Under the pieces are notes generated by a model. The model was not told the origin of the DNA. It saw only the letters and a program-made list of their open reading frames with translations, and ran no database searches. Positions 25,801-37,390 of a DNA stretch of 64,000 nt are shown one piece after another. The translations under genes and the position numbers were made by a program. The stretch is from assembly GCA_024196135.1 (NCBI GenBank), contig JAMQCK010000093.1, forward strand, positions 1 to 64,000, given 5' to 3'. Origin of the DNA: Pleurotus ostreatus/Saccharomyces cerevisiae fusant (lineage: Eukaryota; Opisthokonta). Numbering within the stretch: position 1 is the first letter of the stretch; each line of letters starts with the position of its first letter.

Positions 25801-26454
25801 TGGTTTCCGCCGTAGATTCTTCAACGTGCATCGTCCTCGCGCTGACAGTCGTGTTAGGGTCCGTGATGCTTTTTAGACGAGGACATGAGGTGAACGCCCT
25901 TTTGCCGTATCTCACGAAGCTCAGGACTTCTAACAAGCAGTGTACTTGCGGTTTGGTCGATTACGCAGCGGGATTATTCGATACCTTTTCGGCCGGCTGA
26001 CAGCTCCTCAGGCCTCAGATTTTAGCCTCCTCTCTTAGGCGTCAAACTTGGGGGTATAGTCACTATAGCTAGACAGCAATCGTATGACAGATCTGAATGC
26101 TCCTATTGTGCGACGGAAAGTCTGCCGTCCCCTCGCGGACATTTGAGTGCCTGGACAAGTTGTCGTCGTGGCGGGTCGTTCAAAGTAGACGTAGAATCTT
26201 GGGGCCTTTTAGCCAGTGAGGCGACCCTTCCTGCTTCTTCCTGCTCTCGCGTCGAGCACCCTCGGCAGAATATGCCCGCCTGAGATGCGAGCGCACAACG
26301 ATGTTGAGGAAGTTGAACCGTGGGAGTATTCCGGTGTTGGCCGGTATGTCATGACAGGGCCCAAATGAGTAACTTCGTTCAGCGGCGGAATACCAGTTGT
26401 TTGAGTTCGCCGTCGTCGTCGGCGACGTCGAGGGCATCCTTGTCTCCGCCCGTC
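22871..26454. other. 3.6-kb gene-poor region
   Basis: Frames up to 194 codons occur on both strands, but none shows a known motif, a signal peptide or splice-consistent joining with neighbours. No tRNA-like cloverleaf and no terminal inverted repeat was seen. It could contain decayed genes, a long non-coding RNA or promoters. It is the largest unexplained stretch in the window. Confidence 0.5.
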
Positions 26455-29400
26455 ATGTCTAGCTTCGACAAGGTCGTCAAGCTCGCCTGCAAGCCCAAGG
26501 CAAACCCGCCAAAGTCGAAGGTACGCCACGTCGCCGACGAGGGGCGCGCCCGCTGATGCCGTGCAGTACCTCGAGCCCATCATCGCCGCGACATGGTCCG
26601 AGGAGGGCGCCGTGGGCGATGTCTGCAAGGCCCTTGCCCCGCGATTCCGCGAACCGAATGCCATAGTGCGTGTTTACTTCAGGCGCACAGAAGCCGACAA
26701 CTCACGCCTAGCAGGTCGTGTTCAAGGCCCTCATCGTCCTCCACACCATGATGCGCAGCGGCGCGACGGATAACGTGCTCGGCTTCCTCTGCTCGCACGA
26801 CGTCCTACGCCTACGGAACGTCTCGGCGGGGAATTGGGAGGGTGCGTGGCGTCGCTGATCGTGCGGGGTGCGGATCCGCTGACCTCCTCTCGCAGGCTAC
26901 CAGGCCCCGCAGAACCTCCAGCACTACGCCATCTACCTCGACTCGCGAATACGCGCCTTCAGCGAGCTCAAGCACGATGCGATACGCGTGCAGGCGGAGA
27001 ACAACCGCGATATGCGCAACTCGCACGTTGTCGACGACGAGCTTGGGATCAACGTCAGCAAGTATAAGGCGAAGAGCGAGCGGAGCAAGCCTGCGAGTGC
27101 GGGCGTGTCGCGAAGCAAGACGGTCATGGGTCGGAAGCTGCGGGTCATGACGGTCGAGAAGGGCCTCTTGAGGGAGACGAAGGCGGTACATCGAATGATT
27201 GACGCTCTCGTCGAGTGCAGGGTGCGTCGCTTGCCTTGCTATCGTTATCGTGTCTGACCGATCATTAGTTTTATCTCGATGATTTGGAGGACGAGCTCAC
27301 GATAACCGCACTGCGCATGCTTGTGAAGGATCTCCTCATCCTTTTTCAGGCCGGCAATGAGGGTGTTATCAACCTACTCGGTGCGTTGATATACGCAACA
27401 TTACTTGCGGTATACTTACCAGAATCCAGAGCACTACTTCGAGATGTCCCATGTCGACGCAGAGGCCGCGCTCAAGATCTACAAACACTTCTGCAAGCAG
27501 ACCGAGAAGGTCGTTGAGTTCCTCGGTGTCGCACGGAAACTGCAGAACCTCCTCAACGTCTCCATACCCAACCTCAAGCATGTATGTACACCACACTTGT
27601 TTGTGGTGCAGTGCTAATAATCCTCATAGGCACCGGTGTCCCTCGCCAGCGCATTGCAGGAGTACCTCGACGACCCCAACTTTGAGCAAAATCGCATCGA
27701 ATACCGCGCCAACAAGGAGGCCGTCGATAAGGGTATCGTGAAGGAGACTGACGCACGGAGGTCGAAACCCGAAGGTACGTTCGCCGGCTACGTGAATGTC
27801 GTCCTCTGGACTAATCTCGGCAACCTCGCAGACAAACCCTCTACCTCGTCCTCTACACCATCAAATGCGACTACGCCCTCAACGTCCACGAACAAGAATG
27901 TCATCGACTTCTTCGCGGCAATCGAGGAGGAGCAACCCACCATGTTCAACCCCCAGACCAACAGGTCAGCTTTCTGCTCAGCGATTTATCCCAGTGACTA
28001 ATGTCTCGATTCAGTCCCAACTCTGCCTACTTCCAGCAAAACCAGATCGCCAATCCTTTCGTTCAGCGCCAAATCACTGGGATGCCTATGCAACAGCCCG
28101 GTATGATGCCTCAACAGACAGGCATGCCTATGCAGCAGCCCTTCGTCGCGCCGCAACAGACGGGCTTCAACCCCTTCGGCATGCAGCAACAGCAACCACA
28201 ACAGCAGCTTCTCCAACCCCAAGCCACTGGCCATCGTCCATTCTCGTCGTTCCTTCCCGACTCACATTCCCAACCACAATTCAACGGGCTCAACCCGAGT
28301 CTCAACGGTATGACCGGCTCGGCGTCGATGGGCGCGATGCCGCAGCAGCCGCAGATGACAGGTATGCCGTCGCTGCAGGTCAACGGGTCGTTCCCGAATG
28401 GACAGCAGCAGCAGCAGTCGAATACGGCGGGGGTGCAGCTGCCGCAGTTCCCGGGGACAACGCTGCGCGCGAATGCGCTGACGCCGCAGATGACGGGGTC
28501 GAATCCGTTCCGCGCGAGCTCGGTGCTGCCGCAGACGACGGGCTTTCAGGCCGCGCCCTTCGGACAGCAGCAGCAACAGCCCTTCCAATCCCAACAACAA
28601 CCCTTCCAGTCCTCTCCCTTCGGATCGCAGCAACAACTCGGCCAGCAACAGAACGGTCAGCAGCAGCCTTTCCAGCCGACGCCGTCGTTTGGCGCGTCGC
28701 TGTTTGGCGCGGGCGGGCAGCAACAGCCCGAGGCGCCTGCGCGACCCGCGTCGGCGCCGTTGGGTGCGATGAAGAGCGCGAGCCCGCCTCCGCAGCCGGT
28801 GAAGACGCACCAGACGGGGACGAAGAATCCGTTCGGGCCTGTTGTGCAGCCGCCACCGCCGGTACCGAAGGTGCCGACGCTGATGGAGCTGGCGATGGGG
28901 TATGGGAAGCAGCAGAACGGCCAGCAGAACGGCCAGCAGCAACCGAACGGTCAGCAACAGCAAAATGGCCAGAACGGCCCGCTGCAGCTGCAGACCACTG
29001 GCTTTGGCGCGTCGCTGTTTGGGAGCGGAAGTCAGACGGGCGGGATGGGGAGCTCGTTGTTCGGTGGGGCTTCGCAACAGCAGCAGCAGCAGACGGGCGC
29101 GGGCTCGTCGGGGCTCGGGTTCAACTCGAGTGCGCTGGGTGCGGGGCCGACGGATATGAGCAGCGTCGCGTCGTCGTTTGCGAAGAGCGACCAGAGCAAT
29201 GGGCAGAACAACAATGCCTCTTCCTCGCTGTTCTCCGGCGCGTCGTCTTTGAACCCGCAGAACACGTCAACGACGATAACAACGACGTCGGCGTCCCTCT
29301 TCTCGCATGCGACGGGCATCTCGTCGCAGCCGACGGGTCTGACATCGCAGCCTACGGGCGCCTCTGGTGGCTTGCGACCACAGACGACGGGCTTCCAGTC

Positions 29401-29956
29401 GTCGTTGAAGCCGTTCAAGCCCTCGTCGTCGTTTGGGGCGAGCTTGCTGGAGTCACTGCCGCCGATCCCAGGGTCGTCACCGGCGACGCCGGCTGTGACT
29501 GGATCTCAACCGAATGGGCAGGCCAACGGACAGGCAGGAAATGCCCCGTCGCAGTTCTCGATGCATACTAGCAGCGGGAGTCTCGGGGGCACGTCCTCGG
29601 GGCCGGGGTCGGGTGCGACGACGGGGGTGGGGCTTCGACCACAGATGACTGGGGGCGCGAACCCATTCCGGCCGCAGACGATGTTCGCGCTGGGTGGGAG
29701 TGGCGCGCCGCCGATGCCGTCGTTCAACGCTGGTGGTTTGGGCTCTCAACCGACGGGCGCCTTCGGTGGTTTGAGTTCACAGCCGACAGGCGCATTCGGT
29801 GCTTTGGGTTCCCAACCGACCGGGGCCTTCGGTGGCCTCAGCTCGCAGCCGACGGGCTTTATGGCGCAGTCCTCGTTCGGGCAGTCGCTGTTTGGCCAGC
29901 AGCAGAACCAGCAGCAACAGCAGGCCAATCAGCCACCGACGGCGTCGCTGATATGA
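26455..29956 (+). CDS. AP180/CALM-type clathrin adaptor with ANTH domain (Yap1801/2-like)
   Basis: Recruits clathrin and cargo to PI(4,5)P2-rich plasma membrane during endocytosis. The start is ATG 26455 (MSSFDKVVKLACKPK). Exon joining through about eight small introns gives an ANTH domain: a basic PPKSKYLEP site at the lipid-binding position, WSEEGAVGDVCKAL, FKALIVLHTMMRSG, ITALRMLVKDLLILFQAGNEG and a YLDDPNFEQNRIEY helix. The last exon (28014-29956) is a long Gln/Asn/Gly-rich tail with repeated Q(Q/P)TG units and five NPF motifs (IANPFVQ, GFNPFG, GSNPFRA, KNPFGP, GANPFRP) that bind EH-domain proteins such as Ede1/Pan1. Overlapping long frames (27796-29571 and minus-strand ones) are shadows caused by the repetitive codons. 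Confidence 0.93.
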
Positions 29957-30524
29957 TGACGAACGCACGACAGTCCTCGCTCTCTGCTACGTGACTTATG
30001 CCTGCCTGCCGCCCCATGGCACGCCCGGGGATGGATGGATTTGCACTGACGTTGATAGGGCGGGACGGACGCGGATGGACCTTGGCTCGTTGACATGCAT
30101 ATGCTCGCCGATACCGTACACTCGCGGCTATCGTACATTCGCGGCTTCCATACACTCGTTCTCCGTTACCTCGCCGTTGGCTCGCTTCGATTGATACCTT
30201 GTGTTTTTACTACTTACCATTATTCGTCCCGACCGTGCGCGTCCGTTAGGGCGCGCGCCACGCTCCTTGTATCTGTCCGTTATCCTATAGCTACCTCGTT
30301 TTGTGCGTTGCGGTGTGGTGCGTCAGACCTCCGCAGCGCGTTGTGTAAGTATACGGTGCCGTCTGACTCTGCCTTCAATGGATTGGTTATATGCCAGTGG
30401 TGTTGGAGTCGCTAGTTGAAGAATTTCGAAGGGAGGTAGCGTGGCAGTCACATGATCTCCACGTTTTGTTGACGAGTGCATGCTCGTGCTTTGATCTTGA
30501 ACCGTAACCACCACCACCGCCGAC
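29957..30524. other. Intergenic region
   Basis: 568 bp of 3' flank of the AP180 gene and 5' flank of the first type B F-box gene. No gene seen. Confidence 0.5.
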
Positions 30525-31199
30525 ATGCGCCGCTCAACAAGGATACAGGCTCTTACATCCAAAGACGCTTCGGCTGGCGCTTTGGGTGACACCGCAAGCC
30601 TAGCTGGCTCTCGAGGCCGAGTCAGCAAGTCAACTGCGCGGAAGCGGGCGAGGGGTCAGATTGAAGCGGAAGTAATCGTCCGTGATGACAACAACGCTTC
30701 TGAGCGCAACCCAACGACTGACTCTAAAAGCAAGGTGTGTAATTATGCTACTGTTCCTTTACGTGCTCTAATGATTTTTTTGCAGCGTGCTCGGACCAAC
30801 CGAAAGGCCAAGCATGTCGAACCGGCGTCCCGGCGATCTGCTAGGATCTTCGCTCGCATGAACGGTCCTATACACCGTCTGCCCGCCGAGCTCCTCTCCG
30901 AGATATTCTTGCACCTCCGCGAGCTGCTCGATTCCGGCTGGGGATATCCCAATCCCACACCGAAGCTGGATGACACCATCACGCGCGTCTGCAAGTCTTG
31001 GCGACGCATTGCGCATGGGACGCCACTATTGTGGCAATACATCGTCCCCCAAAGCAGGGAGCTCGCCGAATATCTGCGCCGATATCTACCTCTCACGGGG
31101 ACGTGTTCACTACACGTCGACTTGTGTCGCACCATGTACAGCAGTGACCAGTCCGGGATAGAGCAGCTTCGTGACCATTCGCATCGCATGCGTTCTCTG

Positions 31200-31207
31200 C
31201 GGCTGAT
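31200..31207 (+). repeat. Target site duplication, left copy (CGGCTGAT)
   Basis: 8 bp immediately before the left terminal inverted repeat, identical to 36231-36238. Eight bases is the hallmark of hAT elements. Confidence 0.95.
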
Positions 31208-31225
31208 TAGGGCTGGACACCGTCA
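31208..31225 (+). repeat. hAT left terminal inverted repeat
   Basis: 18 bp, perfect inverted match to 36213-36230. It lies at the 3' end of the transposase gene. Confidence 0.96.
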
Positions 31226-31370
31226 GTACGACGGCTACGGTCCGTACGGGAACGGTGTGTGCTGGCCAGGAGCAATCTGTTTCCGTACCACCGGTCCACA
31301 TTTGAAGACCTAAGACGGTACGGTACGGTCCAGGGTACGGGCAAGAACGGTGTATACGGTGTCCACGGTA
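31226..31370. promoter_or_regulatory. hAT left subterminal ACGG/CCGT repeats
   Basis: A cluster of ACGG and CCGT tetramers in both orientations (for example GACGGTACGGTACGGTCC and GGTGTATACGGTGTCCACGG). Such subterminal repeats bind transposase in Ac/Ds-type elements; binding here is inference. Confidence 0.65.
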
Positions 31371-31398
31371 TATAATGATTGTAGAATCAAGAAAAATG

Positions 31399-34300
31399 CT
31401 ACACTACGCCGTCGGCCTTCTCCATCCTCTTACGTGCAAGGCGAAGACGGTGCTTGACCATCATCAGAACACGTATCGTGTTTGGCTGAAGACTAGCGCG
31501 ACGCAGAGAGATCGTGTCACGACCTCCTGAGAACACCCTCTCAACAGCAACAGCTGATCCTATATCAAGATGTCAGTACAATGACCTTCACAAGAACAAG
31601 GTGCATTACCAGGGATAGACAGGACATCGCAAGCCAGTCGATAGAGGTTGGGAAAGCGAGCCTTGCGTCCCATCCACCACTCGATTGGATCACAAGTCTC
31701 GAAGTCCTCCAGTGGGAGCGTGAAGTACTCCTCGAGCTCGTCCCGAACGGCAAGCTTGCGCTTCTTGTATCGAGCGCCAAGCCGCAGTTTTGAGGGCGAC
31801 GTGTTGGCCGACGTAGCTGCCGATGTTGAGGTTGATGTGGACGCCGATGAGGTCGATGTCAAAGCAGTTGCTGGATCCTGGGTGTATGAGCGCGACGAGG
31901 CTAAGTATTGATCGTGGAAGTGCTCATGAAGAGCCTTCTTCGCGTCTTCAAGGTAATCGAGGAGATCGTCGTCGTCTTCGTAATCGTCCTTCAGGCCCTC
32001 GTATGACATCCGGGGGTCAAGTACTACAACCAAGTTCAGTATGACGAGACAAAACTAGTTGACGTACTCACGACTCGCCCAAGTATATAGATGTGACTCA
32101 TCAAACTTGTAGTAGTATTCGGCAAGTTTGTGATGAGCGTTGGCGAGGCCCTCCTTGATCTCGGATGGCGTCCCGGCTGGTAGCTCGGCCAAGCTCGTCT
32201 TGAGATGTTGTTGGAGTTCACGGAAAGTTGAATGGACGGTGGATAGCATGGGACGGGAGGTGCGCGACATATCTGTTGTCGCCTCACGGAAAGCCTTCAG
32301 CCAGCCCGTGACGAGCTTGATAGCCTGCCAGTCTTCATCGGACAGCTCGTACTGCCGGAGATCCTTCTCGAGGGAGACATAATCCTTGATAATCTCCTCA
32401 TAGTCGAGCGCCCGGCCTAGTCTAGTTATCAGCACCAGCCTGCACGCCCACGGATTGCCACTCACGTAACATTTGATGAGTTGAGGACCAACGCGTACGC
32501 ACATCCAAGATCAACATGAGCAGGAACTCCGTATTGTGCACGATCTCATCCGCACGCTTCCTCTTGATGAGGTCGATCCACCGCTGGCGACGCTGGGGAG
32601 AGACACGGACACCCTTGATTATCGCGCGAAGCTGCAGGAAACTGTTCATTGACCAGAGAAACAGTCAAAGCAAGCGAGCACGTACACGGATTATGGCGGT
32701 TCGGATCCCAGCACTCATCCATGGGCTACCAGGACTGGCTGTAGGCGCGCCACTCTCGTCCGCATCCTCCGAGTCGGCCTCGGTATAATCGACGTCGAAG
32801 TCGCGCTCGACAGGAATGGTTACGGAGTCCTGGTAGTTTGTTGTCGCGGCCTTTTTGGTCTTCTTGTTGTCCTTCGGCCAGACACCGACAGCTTCCATAA
32901 GCTAGCGGTGCACGTGAGTGAAGTTCCCTAAAAGAACAGTTCCTACGTACCTTCAACGCTGCAAGGTGAATCGTATGTGGCATGCACCGAAGACGCGCCT
33001 GCTGTGCATCGAAATAGATCCCGTCTGCTATGCAGCGCCGTGCGATTTCGGCGACCATGGTGTCATTGTTCGTCGCGTTGTCCATCATAAACGCGATGAC
33101 CTATATGATCCGTGAGCGCCAGTGAACATGTCGAAGCCCAATCGAAGCCACTAGCTATCTACACACCTTGCGCTCAAGCCCGTAGGTCTTCAATGTCTTC
33201 CAAACAACGTCGGCCATGTTCTCACCCGTGTGAGCTCCGACAAGTTCTTGAAAATCGATCAAAAGCTCCTCTGCGAAGTGATCAGCATTGCAACGTCGGA
33301 GTAATCAGTTTGGTACCCACCAAGTTGCCCCTCGTTCGTCACATAATGTGCAACGATGGCCAGGAAAGCGTGTTGGTTGCTTGATGTCCATGCGTCAATA
33401 GATATTGTAACTTTTCCTTCAAGCTCCTGTGCACCATGAGCCACCGCATACACGCACAGCATAGTCGAGAAAATCAACATACCGCAAACATGGACTTCAG
33501 CTCATCAACTGTCTCATCCCCCATCTGCATGATGCGACGGCGGAAGGCTTTCCGACCAGGCATGTCGTAGTCAAGCGGCGCGCGGTGATTCTGGGCGTAC
33601 TTAATCATTGCGAGGAAGGATGGCTTCTCGACCTCGTCAAATGGCTGGTCTGTTTCTACCATCCACTCAGCAACAAGGCGTTCCCAAGCATTGTCGTCCC
33701 AGGGCTCCTACATTATGTCAGCCTGTTTAGAGTAGGAAGACGGGGGTCAGACCTGCTGTGCATCGATCTGGCGTTGGAAGGCTTGCTTGATACTTTCGGT
33801 TCGAGCGTCGAGCTTTCGCTCGTAGCGTGCAGCCAATGCTGAAGTCATCTCGACCTTCCCAGTAGCCAGGTCGATCTCGTCCTGTGTGATGTCGCCACCA
33901 GATACCATTCGCATCGCCTCGTAAAGGGCGAACATGCCCGGAAAACTCTTGAGGTGAGCAACCAAGCCTTGGCGGGAGGGTGAGCGATGGAGAGACCAGC
34001 GACAAGTTCACGTACTATTTGTGCAGCACCTCATCGCCTTCGTGATCGTAAAGACACGACGAGCACCATGCCACGACCTATAGTGTCGATCGCCTGGCTT
34101 GCCGGTCTCACCAGCTGCGTTGTGGTCGACGCGCTCGTAGAAATGGTATATGGGGCTTCGAGCCTGCTTCTGTAACCACATCAGTATGTGAACCTACACC
34201 AAAGGCAGAAACATACCGAACGTTGCCCCTTCGGCACCTCAGCTCCACGGACCGTCGTTCTCGAAGAAGTTGCACCTGACTTCGTCCCCATATCCTTGTC

Positions 34301-35648
34301 TTCTCGCGGCACCTTCGGGTTTGCTGGTTGCTTCCCCTTGTCCTTCAGCTTACGAGGTTGCAGCGGTACCGCTCGAGAAGGCAGCACTCCCGCCAGCTAT
34401 CTCGCGTCAGATGGACCGAGCAGGAGGATCAAAGCACTCACCTCCTCGCCCAGGATCTCTACGTCCGAGTCCGCAGAGGCATCCGACTCGGTGTCGAAGC
34501 CGTCACTTGTGTATGTTGCGTCTTCACCGTCAGAATTGACCGCCATGCCCGCCATGTTACCGCCCTTCTTCGCCTTGCGTCGTCGCTTCCGGCGCTTAGG
34601 TTCATCGTCACCAAGATGCTCCTTTTCCGCAGCCAAAGACGCATCAAGCTTGCTGGTGCGACGCTCGCGACGCCCGCGACCTGATAAGCCCGTCAAAATA
34701 GGTCAACACGTGCAAAAATGAGCAACGTACCATCGGTTCCTTCAATACAATCTGGTCCTCAAGAGACACGTCAGTGCAGGTCAAGGATGAGATGAGTCAC
34801 GGCATACCGTCCTGGCTAGCACCTCCACGTAACAAAAGACGTAGGTCAACATGCGCCATAGGACCGATACCAAGCTCGTCCAGGGTGCCGATATCTGGAA
34901 CTTCTGTGCGTGAGCCTCGTCGAACGAGGACTCCAGTACGCTGGTGCCAAAAGGACGCAGGGATGGAAAGACGCTCGCTGAGCATGGCCTTCAGTTGAGC
35001 GCCAGAGATGTTCGCCTCAACGACTAGGATTGGACAACGATGAGAAAAATCGTGCAGATGAGATACATTGACATGACTTACGAAGCGGCAAGGTCCCTCG
35101 TCCTGCATCACCACCAACAAAGATAGTATAACTATTGAGCTGCTGGCGGACGCGACGAAGCGATGTGTTGGCAGCATGTTCCCGACGATAGCGTATATGC
35201 CGAGGGAGGTGAAAGACTTGATGAAGACGTAGAAGGATAGGATACTGTGATTGCGCTACACGAGCAGTGAGCAAATTATCAACAACAAAGGGAAATGACG
35301 CACCGACAATGCAGGTAAGCAGCAACAAATATCCATATACAACTATAAGGACCTCTGGAAGCGAAGCCAGCTGGATCGGGGTGAAGGCTGTGAGCAGATA
35401 GAAGAGCCTGAAGCAGGCGAGAGTTGAGAAAAGCGGCAGGAAGAGAAGGCACGCGACGAGGGAGAGCCAACGTAGGGGATGGTGGATGATAGTTGATGGG
35501 CTTGCTGCCCGAAAAGCGCCAGGCTTCGCACCTATCAACGAGGTCAGTAGGGATGTGGGAAGTATCAGATGCGGAACTCACTACCACCACCATGCGTGCG
35601 TGGATTCATCGTGGTTGGGGATGTGGACGTAGCGAGCTGGGAGGTCAT
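31399..35648 (-). CDS. hAT transposase with N-terminal hydrophobic segment and ubiquitin-like domain
   Basis: Splicing of about 18 exons, checked codon by codon for the first 14, gives about 1,130 residues from ATG 35648 (MTSQLATSTSPTTMNPR) to TAG at 31399. Order: a hydrophobic stretch with two potential membrane helices (LSLVACLLFLPLFSTLACF; VLIVVYGYLLLLTCIV); a ubiquitin-like domain of about 83 residues (35135-34821, intron 35024-35081) ending LRLLLRGG; a Lys/Arg-rich and acidic linker; a BED-like region (RVFTITKAMRCC...LVAHLK); then the RNase-H-like core: TISIDAWTSSNQHAF, IAFMMDNATNND, RCMPHTIHLAALK, DVRTRWSSTHQML. The C-terminal hATC dimerisation block is DPIEWWMGRKARFPNLYRLA and AVAVERVFSGGRDTISLRR. 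No stop or frameshift was found. The core call is certain; the N-terminal fusion is my splice model. Confidence 0.9.
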
Positions 35649-36084
35649 GGTCGGCTTTTATGCACCTGTACCGCAGTACAAATCGGGACTGTGAAGTTTT
35701 CAAGGCAACCAACGTAGGCTAGACTGAGCATCTGCCATCGATAGTCTGTAATATGCAGGGTGAGCGAGTGCATCGGTGCAGGCTAACACATCGACGCACC
35801 GAACAGTGTCAGCAAAAAAGTACACGTTCCTCAGGCGGCAACATCTTTGTACAGCGTCGCTCTCTCATCCACGAGCCGAGAGCAAAGAGAGAACACTAAC
35901 TCAAGGTGCCATGAAAGGCAGTATAGACATCCGCAGCTCCGTGAATGGACGGTCATTTCGGGCACTGTCGAGCCACGTCAAGGACGCGCAGCACGAGCCC
36001 GAGCAAGGAGGAACTTTCAATGCTGGTCCAGACGAGAGTGAGATGCTTATAGTATTGGAGCAGGGAGGCCGTCGGGGCCGTACG

Positions 36085-36212
36085 ACGGCTGCGCACGGAC
36101 GGGCTTGACGGGTGAGAGAAGAACTTGAGCCGGGCCGTCACCGACCCAAGCCCAAGCGTGACGGTACGGGTCACTACTCATTATTACGGGCCGTATTTCC
36201 GACTATATACGT
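36085..36212. promoter_or_regulatory. hAT right subterminal ACGG/CCGT repeats
   Basis: Dense CCGT/ACGG motifs (GGCCGTCGGGGCCGTACGACGG, GGGCCGTCACCGACCC in part) mirror the left end. Probable transposase binding region and promoter-proximal DNA of the transposase gene. Confidence 0.6.
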
Positions 36213-36230
36213 TGACGGTGTCCAGCCCTA
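36213..36230 (-). repeat. hAT right terminal inverted repeat
   Basis: 18 bp, perfect inverted match to 31208-31225; it lies upstream of the transposase gene. Confidence 0.96.
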
Positions 36231-36238
36231 CGGCTGAT
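36231..36238 (+). repeat. Target site duplication, right copy (CGGCTGAT)
   Basis: Identical to 31200-31207; the F-box reading frame continues directly from it. Confidence 0.95.
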
Positions 36239-37390
36239 GGCCTCGTTCACGGAGTTCAGCGTGATGCAGCCCCTTTCCACGCCCGATCCCCAGAGCGTTT
36301 TCGTCTCGACGCTCTCTGAGGAGCCGCTGGGCACGGTCACACCCCTGGCATTTCTCGAGGATGTCTCTCGTCTGTCCAAACTCGGTCTAAACTTTCAATC
36401 CGTCGAATTGCAGGCGATCTCGGTGCCGCCGTTGGAAGCACTCACGGAGCTCAACCTGTATCTGAGCTTTGGCGTCGCGAGCGTCCATGACGTATTGCAG
36501 CAGTGCTGCAGGACGCTCAGGAAGCTCAAAGTCAGCGTTGGCGTATGCGACACGCGGCCGGCGCCAGCCGAGGCTCTGGACCTTCCCTCACTCCTGAGCC
36601 TTGACCTCGATTGCAATGATGGCCCGGTCCTTCAGATGATCTCGGCGCCTAACCTCGAAAAACTGAAGCTCTACGGACCCGCGCCTGAAATCCCCGCTCT
36701 CCTTCTGGCCTACCTCACCCGCGTACCTTCCTCTGCCGCAAATCTCCGCCTCCTTCACATCGACACCGTGCATACGGAGGATTGGGACGAGACCACGGTA
36801 CCAGGAATCCTCCTCGAGTGCTTCGCCAAGATGGAAGGGCTCCAGGTCATTGGCTTTCGTGTGTTCCCGGATAAGATGGAGATGGCGATTTTCGGCCCAC
36901 TGACCAGAAACTCGGAGGAGGGCGCTCTACCACTGCTGCCGAGCCTGAAGGTCGCCATGTTCGGTAGCCGAAGTTTTAGCTGGAACATCGTCTACACCGA
37001 GGCGTACAAAGTGTTTGTGGAATCACGGAAAAGCGCTCAGCTTATAGGCGGGGCCGTGGTTCCAGTGGCGCAGATCTCGCGGGAGCACCGGGACATTTGG
37101 AAGATCGACATCGGTCAGGTTTAGGTCCAATAGTATCCTACAGATATTCTGGTGTTGACTTTATGTATAATTGAGGCCACATAGAACTTGGAGGGAATTG
37201 AGCTCATTGGGTGTGTGTGTGAGGGTGTACTTGTTGGGAGCAGAGCTCTTATGAAGTAATGCGCGCATGGAAAACTGACAAATATGTTCGGCAGTTGCCG
37301 TGCGCGTGTTTCGAGACATGCATGTCGCGCGAGGACGACGTTTACTACCAACCATCAGCTGCGATTGAAGTTTGCTTTGACAACAACGCG

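Larger units (their letters stand above)
31208..36230 (-). mobile_element. Complete hAT-superfamily DNA transposon, 5,023 bp
   Basis: Bounded by perfect 18-bp terminal inverted repeats, TAGGGCTGGACACCGTCA at 31208-31225 and its reverse complement at 36213-36230, and flanked by an 8-bp duplication CGGCTGAT. Both subterminal regions (31226-31370 and 36085-36212) are rich in ACGG/CCGT tracts such as TACGGTCCGTACGG, probable transposase binding sites. One spliced transposase gene runs on the minus strand (31399-35648), leaving about 580 bp upstream. Ends, duplication and coding frame all look intact, so the element may be, or very recently was, active. It sits in a coding exon of F-box gene B1. 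Confidence 0.96.
30525..37124 (+). pseudogene. Type B F-box gene (B1) interrupted by a hAT transposon
   Basis: Exon 1 starts MRRSTRIQ at ATG 30525 and ends at 30734; an intron 30735-30785 is shared in position with B2. Exon 2 has a basic RRSARIFARMN segment, the F-box LPAELLSEIFLHLRELLDS and CKSWRRIAHGTPLLWQY. The frame runs into the transposon at 31208 and stops at 31313. The second half of the gene resumes after the element at 36231 and reads without a break to IDIGQV at 37124 (LRR-like repeats, ISAPNLEKLKLYGPAPEIP). The intact relative is B2 at 45154-46725. All flanking codons are still open, so the insertion is recent and is the only obvious defect. Confidence 0.92.

Noticed and set aside
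27796..29571. 591-codon frame overlapping the AP180 tail
   Set aside because: Same strand, shifted frame over repetitive codons; no domain and low-complexity Ala/Thr/Arg composition. A shadow of the AP180 last exon.
31208..36230. Retrotransposon origin for the insertion
   Set aside because: No LTR, reverse transcriptase or poly-A tail; the TIRs, 8-bp duplication and hAT core settle the class.
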